Shown: positions 44,510-53,179 of the stretch, piece by piece | How the letters are laid out: each line of letters opens with the position of its first letter | Position numbering within the stretch: the stretch's first letter is position 1 | Origin: [Pseudopropionibacterium] massiliense | GTDB taxonomy: Bacteria; Actinomycetota; Actinomycetes; Propionibacteriales; Propionibacteriaceae | Length of the DNA stretch: 64,000 bases | Direction: 5' to 3' | Assembly (NCBI RefSeq): GCF_900607225.1 | Contig: NZ_LR027842.1 | Coordinates: forward strand, 3,149,141-3,213,140 | The notes under the pieces: generated by a model | Database searches by the model: none | What the model saw: the letters and a program-made list of their open reading frames with translations, nothing else | What the model was told of the DNA's origin: nothing | Made by a program: the position numbers and the translations under genes

Positions 44510-45336
44510 GGATGACGGCCCAAGCCCCCACTGTTTCCAGCACCACCCGAGTCGATCGCAAAGACGCTCCACGTGCCCACAGGGTGTCCAGGGGAATCCC
44601 TCTCGGGTATCTCAAGTACGAGCTGAAACGGCCGTTCCGCCGCTCTTCCCTGATCTTCACCCTGGCATTGCCGATGGTGCTCTACATTGCTCTGTTCCGC
44701 ACCGGGCCGTCCGGGGCGGATCTACCCCACGGGAACTTCGCCATGTGGATGACCATCGGTATCGCCATCTACGGTGGCACCGCAGCCGCCACTGCGACCG
44801 CGGTCAGTATCTCCGTGGAACAGGCCTCCGGATGGATGCGCACCATCCGCATGACTCCTTTGGGCGGGATCAAGTACGTGCTGACGAAGGTGCTCGCGGC
44901 CGTAATGGCTGCAACGATTCCGGTGACCGTTGTCGGTGTCCTGGGATTCATCACCGGCGCCCGTGGCACTGCTGAGGTCTGGCTCTCAGGGTTGCTGACG
45001 GCTTGGCTGGGTTCCGGAATCTTTGCCGCTCTGGGCATCGCCCTCGGCCTGGCCCTTCGCCCCGAGGTCGTGATGCACATCCCCGGCCTGACCATAACGG
45101 CCTTCGCCTTCATCGGGAACCTGTTCATACCATTGAGCGGAACGATGCTGAGCATCGGCCAAGTGACACCCATGTTCGGCGTCGCGGCGATCGCCAGACA
45201 TGCCCTCACCGATGGATACACCTTCTCCGGTGAACACACTTCCCTCGGCTGGGCGATCTTCAACGCCTTGGCCTGGATGATCGGATTCATTTTCTGGGCA
45301 TCCCGTCGCTTCGCCCGCAGCACAGGGAGAAAGTGA
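44506..45336 (+). CDS. ABC-2 type exporter permease
   Basis: A 276-residue protein with about six hydrophobic segments, starting after a basic cytosolic tail (residues 1-45). Seen: FAMWMTIGIAIYGGTAAATATAVSISVEQASGWMRTIRMTPLGG, typical of DrrB/NodJ-like permeases. The ATG overlaps the ATPase stop by four bases. Its own end overlaps the GTG of the acyltransferase gene. Confidence 0.9.
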   Translation: MRMTAQAPTVSSTTRVDRKDAPRAHRVSRGIPLGYLKYELKRPFRRSSLIFTLALPMVLYIALFRTGPSGADLPHGNFAMWMTIGIAIYGGTAAATATAVSISVEQASGWMRTIRMTPLGGIKYVLTKVLAAVMAATIPVTVVGVLGFITGARGTAEVWLSGLLTAWLGSGIFAALGIALGLALRPEVVMHIPGLTITAFAFIGNLFIPLSGTMLSIGQVTPMFGVAAIARHALTDGYTFSGEHTSLGWAIFNALAWMIGFIFWASRRFARSTGRK

Positions 45337-46247
45337 GGTCGGTCATGTACGCCCTGCTCACTCCTGGCCAGGGAGCCCAGTTCCCCCGAATGCTTCGTCC
45401 ATGGCTACGAGATCCCCACGCCGTTGATCTTCTGAGGTCCTGGTCCCGGACCGCCGATGTCGACCTCGTCCATCTCGGCACCAAGGCCGGCACGGAAGAG
45501 ATCGCCCGAACCGAGAACGCCCAGCCCCTTCTGGTGGCGCAGGCCCTGCTTCTCCGAGACCTGCTACCTCTGACGACGACTCGGTGGATCATGGCCGGTC
45601 ATTCCGTTGGCGAGCTCGCGGCGGCGGCCTTCGCAGGTGCCCTCGCACCCGAGGATGCAGTATCCCTGGCCCGTGCTCGAGGTATGGCCATGGCTCAGGC
45701 TTGTTCACTCGCGCCAACCACGATGGCTGCCGTCATCGGCGGAACCCCGGAGTCCATCGTCTCCCGTCTTCACGAGATCGGCCTGACCGCGGCCAACTAC
45801 AACGGCGCCGGCCAAGTGGTCGCCGCTGGTCTCATCGAGAACGTTAACCGCCTCAAACAAGATCCCCCGAAAGGCACCAAGGTCCACCAACTATCGGTAG
45901 CGGGGGCGTTCCACACCAGTTACATGAAACCAGCGCGAGCCGAATTCGAGAGGGCCGCCGACCGCATCCGATTCCACGACGTGACTCATCCGTTGTTGTC
46001 GAACCTCGACGGGCGGCTCGTCACGAACGGTGTCGAGATCCGGGAACGGCTCATCGCCCAGTTGACCGTACCCGTGCGCTGGGACCTCTGCCTCACCACC
46101 TTGGGAACTTTCTCACCCGAGCTGGTCGTGGCAGCCCCGCCCGGACGGGTGATGACCGGTCTCATGACCCGCCGGTTTCCAGACCTGAGAACCCTCTGCG
46201 TCCAGACCCCCAAGGATCTGCTGACCCTTTCCAGAACAGGAGTGTGA
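45333..46247 (+). CDS. Malonyl-CoA-ACP-type acyltransferase (FabD-like)
   Basis: About 304 residues. Opening TPGQGAQFPRM, nucleophile elbow MAGHSVGELAAAAFAGAL with the catalytic Ser, and the catalytic His region SVAGAFHTSYMKPA, in the normal FabD order. It would load extender units, probably malonyl, onto the cluster's ACPs. A GTG at 45333 overlaps the permease stop, and an ATG at 45345 is the alternative start. A dedicated transacylase is unusual in type II PKS clusters, which mostly borrow the housekeeping FabD. Here it marks a self-contained system. Confidence 0.9.
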   Translation: MRSVMYALLTPGQGAQFPRMLRPWLRDPHAVDLLRSWSRTADVDLVHLGTKAGTEEIARTENAQPLLVAQALLLRDLLPLTTTRWIMAGHSVGELAAAAFAGALAPEDAVSLARARGMAMAQACSLAPTTMAAVIGGTPESIVSRLHEIGLTAANYNGAGQVVAAGLIENVNRLKQDPPKGTKVHQLSVAGAFHTSYMKPARAEFERAADRIRFHDVTHPLLSNLDGRLVTNGVEIRERLIAQLTVPVRWDLCLTTLGTFSPELVVAAPPGRVMTGLMTRRFPDLRTLCVQTPKDLLTLSRTGV

Positions 46248-46248
46248 C

Positions 46249-47757
46249 ATGTCCGTGGTATTGGACCTCATCGCAAACGTCACACATCGCCCCGGTGGTG
46301 TCGCAGTCATAGACGGCGAAGTGACCCTAACCTGGTCCGAGCTCTTCAGTCTCGTCCGACAGGTCGGCGCCTGGTTGGCAGCCGAGGGCTTTGCACGAGG
46401 TGATCGGCTCGTTTACGCGGGCGCCCCGGATCACCGGATGGTGGTGTGGTTCTGGGCTGCCCTGCGACAAGGAGTGGTCTTCGTACCCTTGCACGACGAG
46501 CTCACCGCAGAACAGATCTCCTACACCGTGACGAACTGCCGGGCCCGTGCAGTAGTGACCGATCCTCGTGCAGGAACCTTGGAGCTGACATCCGGACCCC
46601 GGGTACTCACCTCCGACGCCGCATGGCTCAGCGCTCTTGCATGCAACCCGGATCAGTGGTCCGCTCCGAGACTTCCTACCCCTGACGAGCTCGCGCTGCT
46701 CATCTATACATCTGGTACCACGGGCAACCCCCGAGGCGTCGTGTGCCCTCACCGGCAGGTCAGCACCGCCACCCGCTCCATCAACAGTCAACTCCGCTAC
46801 CACCCCGATGACGTGATCCTCTGCCGGCTGCCGCTGGCCTTCGACTACGGCCTCTACCAGCTACTCCTGGCAGCCCGAGTCGGCTGCACCATCGTATTGG
46901 CACAACGAACTTCCGATTTCAATCTCATCGACGTCCTCACACACAACCGGGTGACCGTGGTGCCGCTGGTTCCGACACTCGCCCAGATGCTCGTTCTTTT
47001 GCAGCTTCATCGCCCGGAAAACACCCATGTACGGTTGTTCACCAACACCGGGGCCCGTATGAATCAGAGGACCATGGAGCAGCTCCTGACGCTTTTCCCG
47101 GGAGCCAGCTACGCCTCGATGTATGGCATGACCGAGTGCAAACGGATCTCGATCCTCCCCCCACAGGAATACGCAGCGCATCCCCGCAGCGTTGGCCGGG
47201 CCATCCCTGGACTCAGGATCACCATTGAAGACTCAAAAGGAAACGCCCTACCTCCCGGCTTCGAGGGAGAAATCGTTGTTCGCGGTGACACCGTGATGTC
47301 AGGCTACTGGGGAATCCCCCTGACCGATAATGGCCGGTTCCGCCCAGACGGCTCCCAAGTGGCCCTACACACCGGGGATCAAGGCTACTTGGACGAGGAT
47401 GGCCTCCTGTACTTCTCTGGCCGTAGCGACGACATCATCAAACGGCATGGGATGAGGATATCCCTCCATGAAATTGAGGATGCTGCAGACCGCTGCCCCG
47501 GCGTCCAAGCGGCAGTGGCCCTTCGGCCCGAAACTGAAACGGACCCCCTTATTCTCGCATACGTGGGCGACACGGAAGAGGGAAAGGTCTTGCAGTATCT
47601 CTGGTCTCATCTGGACCAAGCACGACGTCCCTCATCAGTTCGCTTGCTACCAACTTTCCCGGCGAATCGCAATGGGAAACCAGACCGCAAGGCCATTGCA
47701 GAACTTATCCGAAACAATTCTACAAACACAAAGGAAACAGCCCATGCAACAGCATGA
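46249..47757 (+). CDS. AMP-forming acyl/aminoacyl adenylating ligase
   Basis: A 502-residue ANL-superfamily enzyme. Core motifs: LLIYTSGTTGNPRGVVCPH (near residue 150), YASMYGMTECKR, LHTGDQGYLDEDGLLYFSGRSDDIIKRHGMRIS and the C-terminal NRNGKPDRKA with the catalytic Lys. It activates a carboxylate as an adenylate and probably transfers it to the phosphopantetheine of the ACP encoded immediately downstream, whose gene overlaps this one by 14 bases. The substrate (fatty acid, benzoate-like acid or amino acid) cannot be read from sequence. It could supply the starter unit. Confidence 0.9.
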   Translation: MSVVLDLIANVTHRPGGVAVIDGEVTLTWSELFSLVRQVGAWLAAEGFARGDRLVYAGAPDHRMVVWFWAALRQGVVFVPLHDELTAEQISYTVTNCRARAVVTDPRAGTLELTSGPRVLTSDAAWLSALACNPDQWSAPRLPTPDELALLIYTSGTTGNPRGVVCPHRQVSTATRSINSQLRYHPDDVILCRLPLAFDYGLYQLLLAARVGCTIVLAQRTSDFNLIDVLTHNRVTVVPLVPTLAQMLVLLQLHRPENTHVRLFTNTGARMNQRTMEQLLTLFPGASYASMYGMTECKRISILPPQEYAAHPRSVGRAIPGLRITIEDSKGNALPPGFEGEIVVRGDTVMSGYWGIPLTDNGRFRPDGSQVALHTGDQGYLDEDGLLYFSGRSDDIIKRHGMRISLHEIEDAADRCPGVQAAVALRPETETDPLILAYVGDTEEGKVLQYLWSHLDQARRPSSVRLLPTFPANRNGKPDRKAIAELIRNNSTNTKETAHATA

Positions 47758-47980
47758 ATTTAATCAGTTCATCCAGCAGAAATGCTCGGCGGCAATCACA
47801 GACCCCGAGGTCAGCTTGATCGATCAAGGAATTGATTCTTTGGCCTTGCTGGGGCTGCTGGTGGCCATCGAGGACGAACTAGGGGTGGAACTGGACCCGG
47901 AGGCCTTGGCCGATGGTCGGCTCTCGACCCCGTCCGCACTGCACGAGTACATTGAACAAGCCACGGCGGTAAGGTCATGA
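47744..47980 (+). CDS. Acyl/peptidyl carrier protein 1
   Basis: A 78-residue carrier protein. The phosphopantetheine site is DQGIDSLALLGLL with Ser32, followed by the acidic helix IEDELGVELDPEAL. It starts inside the end of the ligase gene and ends with a four-base overlap with the aminotransferase gene. Its pairing with the ligase suggests it holds the starter or an amino-acid unit, while the second ACP (52360) sits with the ketoreductase and dehydratase. Confidence 0.9.
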   Translation: MQQHEFNQFIQQKCSAAITDPEVSLIDQGIDSLALLGLLVAIEDELGVELDPEALADGRLSTPSALHEYIEQATAVRS

Positions 47981-49161
47981 CCGACGCCGGGAATGGAGTG
48001 GAACTCCCTGATCTGTTCTCCACGAAACCCGACGTGATCTCACTGGCGGGAGGTCTCCCGGATCTATCAGTATTTCCTAGTGCTGAAGTCGCGGAGATCA
48101 CCGGGCGACTCATGAGATTGGGTGCCCGAACACTGCTCCAATACACGACCCCCACGGTTCCTCGAAACCTAGCAGCGGCCATTCGTGATCTAACCGCCTT
48201 CGAAGGCATGTCGCCTCAACAAGAGAACCTGATCCCGACCGCCGGTTCACAACAAGGGCTCGTCGCTGTGGCTGCCGCCCTACCAGGAGACGTGATTCTT
48301 TGTGAGGTCCCAACATATCCAGGCGCCTTGGCCGCGTTCGCCGCAGCCGAACTGGACATCGCACCAGTCGCCACTGATCGCGGGGGCATCATTGTGGAAG
48401 ACGTCGAGCGACAGGTTGTCAACCTACGAGCAAAAGGTCATACCGTCTCAGCCGTCTATGTGGTCCCCACCTTCTCTAATCCCACTGGAGCCTCCCAAGA
48501 TCCTTCTCGCCGCTCCGTCCTCGTCGAAACCTGCGCACGGCTGGGTCTTACAATCATCGAGGACAACCCCTATGGAATGCTCGGCTTCAACAGCGAAGTT
48601 TTCCCGTCCCTCAAATCATTACTCCCGGAGAAAGTTATCCACCTGGGCACCTTCTCCAAAGTATTTGCTCCCGGCCTCAGGGTCGGCTGGATCGATCCTC
48701 CCCACGCATTCACCCAAAGATTGCGCACATGCATCGAGATACAGGCGCTGAGCCCGTCCCCACTCTCGATGGCGATTATCGCGGAGACCCATCGCAGACT
48801 TGGCTGGGAAACCTTGATTTCGAGTTACCGGGCTCGCTATGCAGAGAAAGCACGGTTCGCTTGTCAGATCTTGAAAGAATCGTCAGAGGCCGTAGAGCGA
48901 TGGGCTTGGGAGGATCCCAGAGGGGGATTTTACCTGTGGCTCACCAGTCTCGAGTCAATCGATACCACCCAAGTCTCGGAGGCCGCTGCCAAAGAAGGGG
49001 TGCGGGTAATACCGGGAACGCATTTCCGTCCGGATGGGCTTCCCTCACCCAGCCTGCGGATCTGTTTCTCCAACGCCACCCCAGATCGGCTGGAGAAGGG
49101 CCTGAGAAGACTGATCCCCGTCCTCAATCATGCTGCTGACCTCGAAGGAGCAATGCGATGA
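47977..49161 (+). CDS. PLP-dependent class I/II aminotransferase
   Basis: A 394-residue fold-type I enzyme of the MocR/2-aminoadipate aminotransferase group. Seen: DVISLAGGLPDLSVFP near the N-terminus, PTAGSQQGLVAVA, VPTFSNPTGASQD with the conserved Asn, IIEDNPYGML, and the PLP Lys228 in HLGTFSKVFAPGLRVGWI. It may make a non-proteinogenic amino acid for the pathway, or aminate a carbonyl on the growing product. ATG overlaps the ACP stop, and the end overlaps the next start. Confidence 0.9.
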   Translation: MTDAGNGVELPDLFSTKPDVISLAGGLPDLSVFPSAEVAEITGRLMRLGARTLLQYTTPTVPRNLAAAIRDLTAFEGMSPQQENLIPTAGSQQGLVAVAAALPGDVILCEVPTYPGALAAFAAAELDIAPVATDRGGIIVEDVERQVVNLRAKGHTVSAVYVVPTFSNPTGASQDPSRRSVLVETCARLGLTIIEDNPYGMLGFNSEVFPSLKSLLPEKVIHLGTFSKVFAPGLRVGWIDPPHAFTQRLRTCIEIQALSPSPLSMAIIAETHRRLGWETLISSYRARYAEKARFACQILKESSEAVERWAWEDPRGGFYLWLTSLESIDTTQVSEAAAKEGVRVIPGTHFRPDGLPSPSLRICFSNATPDRLEKGLRRLIPVLNHAADLEGAMR

Positions 49162-51491
49162 CCATCGCTGCACCCGCCACCACAAATACCTTTGACTTGA
49201 GAAAACTTCAACCGTACGGGAAGCACGGCTGGATGGTTTGGGAGTCAGGACTCCTGCGTAGTACAGGTTTTCCTGCTGAAGGTTTGGACCATCTGGCAAC
49301 CCCTGATCTTCTCCAAGCAGCGGATGAGGCACTGTCCAAGAAAATCGACGAAAAAACTTTTGCAAAAGCTTATGAACAAGCCAGTGCAACAACCTCCGCC
49401 GAAATCAGCAGAATCGCCGAAGATCCACACTTGGCGCTTGCCCTCGGGTGGCAGAATCCCCCGCTTCTACGGATGGCGAAAAAACTTCGCCTCCCAGCAG
49501 ATCGGTTGAACTCCAGCCGCCGCTCCATGGAACGCCGATTGGCCATGTACTGGCAACGTTACTGTGGAAAAGCCGACACCATTGGCTCCTTCGGTCCATT
49601 CGCATGGGTACGCATCAGCGGAAACCAAGGATCCGGGAAATTCCATCACGGCCCTGAGTTGACAACCGTCTCTCACCCGAGTTTCGAGGCCTGGATGGTA
49701 ACGGAACTGGGCACGTGGATCGCCGCCCGCGAAGGCGTGACCGAGTGGCTTCCCGTAGCCTTGGAACCGATGCTCCACCTGGACGAGTTCCGGTCCGTCA
49801 TCATCATCCCGGGAAAGCCCCCGCTAAAGTTGCGTTCAGAAGAAGTAGCCGTGCTGCGTCTCGTGGATGGTTCCCGATCTACTCACGCGATCGCGATTGA
49901 GGCTGCAAGAGAAATTCCTGAAAACGCCGTTCGAAAAATTCTTGAAAAATTCTCTCGGAAACGGATACTCACTCGCGGTCCGGCTATCCCGATATCTGTT
50001 GACGCCTGGCAGGTTCTTCGGGATCGCGTCGCAGGAATCAGAGATGAACCGTTGCGTGAGGAATTAAATGAAATCTTGGACCGGTTCGAGCTTCTACTCG
50101 CTGAAGTGGGGGCCGCCAAGGACGAGGATGAACTGATGGAGGCTCTCTCGCGGCTGGACACCCAGTTCCTAGAATCCACCGGCAGGCAACCCACACGCGA
50201 GGCCGGGAACATGTACGCTGGTCGCACCCTTTGTTACTTCGACGCATGCCGCGACGTGGAATGGGAACTCGGCTCTGGGATACTGGACTCGCTTGATGAC
50301 GCTCTTTCCTTGCTCCTCCGTTCTGCAGATTGGTTCGCCACGCGGCTGTACGATAGCTACTCCAAGGCACTCTCTGATCTGGCTCTTCATCTCTCCTCCC
50401 CAAATCGTCCACTTCGTTTGTCTGACATGTGGAAACCCTCGCTTTCCCTGTTCTGGGGAGATAAAACGGCCCCCCTCCAGGATGCGGTCACCGACCTATC
50501 AAGACGTTGGGCGAGCATACTTGATCAGTTCGCAGCGGACGACAGCAATCGAAGAGAGCTACGCAGCGAGGAACTCGCTGCTGCTGTTGCAGCTGCATTC
50601 CCGAAAGTTCAGGCTCCAGCTGGTCTCGGCATCCACAGCCCCGATCTTCAATTCATTGCAGACAATCCCGAAGCACTCAGCCAAGGAGAGTTCATCGCCG
50701 TGCTCGGCGAGCTCCACGCCTGTTTCGCTTCCCTTGACATCCCAGCCGTTGAATGGAGCGTCCCAGGTGGCTCCATACGGGAGAGAATCAACGACGCGCT
50801 CGGTCTTGAGCGACTGGTTCCCCTTTTTCCTGAGAGCTGGCGCTGGAATACCGGCCGCGTGGTGACCGCCACATCAGGATCACAGGATCGGCTCCTCGGA
50901 TTCACACGGGCTGTTAGCCGTGATCGTTCCCAGGTATGGCCGATGGCCTCCCTGGAAGTAGTGGAGGGTTCCGAGGGCTTTGAGCTGTTCTGTCCCGACG
51001 AACGTCACGTGCCACTGGCTCAGGCATGGATAGTCCCGATCAGCATGGTTGCCGCCGACGCCTTCAAGGTGGGTCTTGGAGGAGCACACACTCCCCGACT
51101 CTCTATCGATCGGCTCGTGCTGTTCCGGGAAACGTGGCGGCCATCCACGGATGACATTGAGATCCATACCCGCAGAAGGAGGGAAGCTGACTATCTAGCC
51201 GTTCGTTCTTGGCAGAAGAAACACGGACTTCCGGACGAGGTGTTTGTTAAATTTGCAGATGAGGTGAAACCTACCTACCTGCATTTCGGTAGTGTGCCTC
51301 TCGTGGCCTCCTTCATCAGCAGTGTGCGCCAACAGCGCGCACGATCCGACGAAGATCACCGCATAGTGATCTCTGAGTGCCTACCACGCCCCCAGGAAAG
51401 CTGGCTCATGGATCAACAGGGAAATCGCTACGTCAGCGAAGTCAGACTCCAAATGATCAAGGAATCACATCCCGAGGAGATCAAAGAATGA
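49158..51491 (+). CDS. Lanthipeptide-dehydratase-like (LanB N-terminal) protein lacking the elimination domain
   Basis: A 777-residue protein. The region around residues 354-372 (GRTLCYFDACRDVEWELG, then LLLRSADWFATRLYD) matches the hallmark segment of the Lant_dehydr_N family. Earlier segments such as MERRLAMYWQRYCGKADTIGSFGPFAWVRI also fit. Full LanB enzymes are about 1000 residues and carry a C-terminal SpaB_C domain that eliminates glutamate. That domain is absent here. In this superfamily the N-terminal domain uses glutamyl- or other aminoacyl-tRNA, and stand-alone members include peptide aminoacyl-tRNA ligases. No precursor peptide gene is visible in the cluster, so it may transfer an amino acid from tRNA to a small molecule or carrier-bound chain. 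Confidence 0.78.
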   Translation: MTIAAPATTNTFDLRKLQPYGKHGWMVWESGLLRSTGFPAEGLDHLATPDLLQAADEALSKKIDEKTFAKAYEQASATTSAEISRIAEDPHLALALGWQNPPLLRMAKKLRLPADRLNSSRRSMERRLAMYWQRYCGKADTIGSFGPFAWVRISGNQGSGKFHHGPELTTVSHPSFEAWMVTELGTWIAAREGVTEWLPVALEPMLHLDEFRSVIIIPGKPPLKLRSEEVAVLRLVDGSRSTHAIAIEAAREIPENAVRKILEKFSRKRILTRGPAIPISVDAWQVLRDRVAGIRDEPLREELNEILDRFELLLAEVGAAKDEDELMEALSRLDTQFLESTGRQPTREAGNMYAGRTLCYFDACRDVEWELGSGILDSLDDALSLLLRSADWFATRLYDSYSKALSDLALHLSSPNRPLRLSDMWKPSLSLFWGDKTAPLQDAVTDLSRRWASILDQFAADDSNRRELRSEELAAAVAAAFPKVQAPAGLGIHSPDLQFIADNPEALSQGEFIAVLGELHACFASLDIPAVEWSVPGGSIRERINDALGLERLVPLFPESWRWNTGRVVTATSGSQDRLLGFTRAVSRDRSQVWPMASLEVVEGSEGFELFCPDERHVPLAQAWIVPISMVAADAFKVGLGGAHTPRLSIDRLVLFRETWRPSTDDIEIHTRRRREADYLAVRSWQKKHGLPDEVFVKFADEVKPTYLHFGSVPLVASFISSVRQQRARSDEDHRIVISECLPRPQESWLMDQQGNRYVSEVRLQMIKESHPEEIKE

Positions 51492-52315
51492 CCCCCCAAG
51501 CTACACATAACAACAAAACAGGAGCAACAGGCATGGCAACCAACCTCGCTGGGCGACCCAACCCACCGACGCTGTTCCCATCCGATTCTGTGGCGCTGGT
51601 AACAGGAGGGTCCCGCGGCATCGGCGCAGAGACGGCAAGATGCTTGGCAGCTTGGGGAGCGCATGTAGTCCTCACCTACCGCAGCAAGGAGGAACAGGCG
51701 ACTCTGGTCGCAGAGGAGATTCGCGATATGGGACGCCGAGCAGAAGTCGTGAACGTTGACATCAGAGAAGAGTCCCAAGTGTTGTCGCTGTTCAAAACTA
51801 TCCGCGAACATTTTGGGAGACTTGATGCTGCGGTGCTAAACTCAGGAGTCACATCCGATGGCTTACTCGCAACCATGGGGCAAGTCAAGTGGAACGACGT
51901 CATTTCTACCAATCTAACAGGCAATTTCCTGTGCGCTCGGGAAGCCACCAAGGCGATGCTCGGCACTGGGGGATCAATCGTCTTGGTAAGTTCCACCAGC
52001 GGAGTAGCTGGACGTCCCGGACAAGGAAATTACGCCGCCAGCAAAGGAGGTATCATCGCCCTCGCCAAGTCTTTGGCGCAGGAAGTTGGAAGCCGCAGCA
52101 TCCGCGTGAATGCCGTGGCACCGGGTTTCATCGAAACCGACATGGTTCGGCGGGTCTCCCGGTCCGTACTTGCCCAAGCTATTTCCGCAATCAGCCTCGG
52201 CCGCCTGGGCCGTCCTGACGAGGTGGCCCAAACCATCTGCTTCTTGGCCTCCCCTGTTTCGTCCTACATCACCGGGAAGGTGCTGACGGTCGACGGCGGA
52301 ATGATCAATGGCTGA
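51488..52315 (+). CDS. 3-oxoacyl-ACP reductase (FabG-like ketoreductase)
   Basis: About 275 residues; short-chain dehydrogenase. NADPH motif VTGGSRGIGAE near residue 38, NSGVTSDG for the conserved NAG position, then the catalytic set: VSSTSG (Ser168/169), Tyr182 and Lys186 in NYAASKGG, and IETDMV near the end. The ATG at 51488 overlaps the previous stop; an ATG at 51533 with AGGAGCAACAGGC before it is a possible alternative giving about 260 residues, closer to FabG length. It reduces beta-keto groups on the ACP-bound chain. Confidence 0.92.
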   Translation: MTPQATHNNKTGATGMATNLAGRPNPPTLFPSDSVALVTGGSRGIGAETARCLAAWGAHVVLTYRSKEEQATLVAEEIRDMGRRAEVVNVDIREESQVLSLFKTIREHFGRLDAAVLNSGVTSDGLLATMGQVKWNDVISTNLTGNFLCAREATKAMLGTGGSIVLVSSTSGVAGRPGQGNYAASKGGIIALAKSLAQEVGSRSIRVNAVAPGFIETDMVRRVSRSVLAQAISAISLGRLGRPDEVAQTICFLASPVSSYITGKVLTVDGGMING

Positions 52316-52359
52316 CAACCCAGCCACAAACCAACCGATCCCGAAAGGAACAAATACTA

Positions 52360-52659
52360 ATGTCCACCGCCACCCTCACAACTGAAGACGTTCATGCGCG
52401 CGCCAAAAAGCGCTTCGACAAAGCTTGGATGATCAAGTCTGAAATCATTGGCAAACTCGGCCTTGAGACTCGCCCCGAGAGAGTGTCAGACAATCAGCCA
52501 CTGTTCGGACGAGGGCTGGAAATGGATTCCCTCGACAGCTTGGAGATTGTCGTCATGATACAGAATCTTTTTGGCGTATCCATCAGCGACGATGACGCGG
52601 GCGCGTTCGGTTCAATCAACGCCTTGGTCGACTTCATCGAGGCGCACGAGGAGAAGTGA
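52360..52659 (+). CDS. Acyl carrier protein 2
   Basis: A 99-residue carrier protein with a longer N-terminal helix than usual (residues 1-30). The attachment site is FGRGLEMDSLDSLEIVV with Ser57, followed by IQNLFGVSISDDDAGAF. AAAGGAAC precedes the ATG. The stop overlaps the ATG of the dehydratase gene. Position between ketoreductase and dehydratase suggests it carries the growing polyketide or fatty chain. Confidence 0.9.
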   Translation: MSTATLTTEDVHARAKKRFDKAWMIKSEIIGKLGLETRPERVSDNQPLFGRGLEMDSLDSLEIVVMIQNLFGVSISDDDAGAFGSINALVDFIEAHEEK

Positions 52660-53171
52660 TGACCCCCGTACCCACCAGAACGGCTCCAGCCGTGAGTTCT
52701 GAGGGAATCACTCGCGACTTCGACAGCGATGCAATCAAGCAGATGTTGCCTCACCGCTGGCCGATGCTCATGATCGACCGGGCCCATGATGTCATTCCGG
52801 GAGAACGTGGCCGCGGCGTGAAGAACGTTTCCATCAACGAACCCTTCTTCGCAGGCCACTACCCGAATCACTCCATCATGCCTGGGGTCCTGATCATCGA
52901 GTCCCTCGCCCAGCTAGTCGCCGTAATCTACGTGGCGGAGCGTCTTGAGGTGGCTCCGGAAGTATCGGTCCAAGACGTTCAGGCAAGCGTGGGATACCTC
53001 GGCTCCATCTCCAAGATGAAGTTCTCCAGACTCGTGAGACCTGGTGATCAGTTGGATCTCGAAGCAGTCCTCGGACCCAGATTCGGTGGCCTCCGGGAAG
53101 CAGCCGTGACCGCTCGCGTTGGCAGGAACGTCGTTGCCAACGGCACACTGATCGTAACATCCACCAGGTAG
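52656..53171 (+). CDS. 3-hydroxyacyl-ACP dehydratase (FabZ-like)
   Basis: A 171-residue hot-dog-fold enzyme. Seen: MLPHRWPMLMIDR with the catalytic His, then NEPFFAGHYPNHSIMPGVLIIESLAQ with the conserved Glu, exactly as in FabZ. It removes water from the beta-hydroxyacyl intermediate to give a trans double bond. No enoyl reductase gene is in the cluster, so double bonds would remain and a conjugated polyene could build up, as in other highly reducing type II systems. Confidence 0.93.
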   Translation: MMTPVPTRTAPAVSSEGITRDFDSDAIKQMLPHRWPMLMIDRAHDVIPGERGRGVKNVSINEPFFAGHYPNHSIMPGVLIIESLAQLVAVIYVAERLEVAPEVSVQDVQASVGYLGSISKMKFSRLVRPGDQLDLEAVLGPRFGGLREAAVTARVGRNVVANGTLIVTSTR

Positions 53172-53179
53172 GTAATACC

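Noticed and set aside
49158-51491. Cluster as an ordinary lanthipeptide cluster
   Set aside because: No precursor peptide, no LanC cyclase, no SpaB_C domain; the surrounding genes are carrier-protein enzymes.
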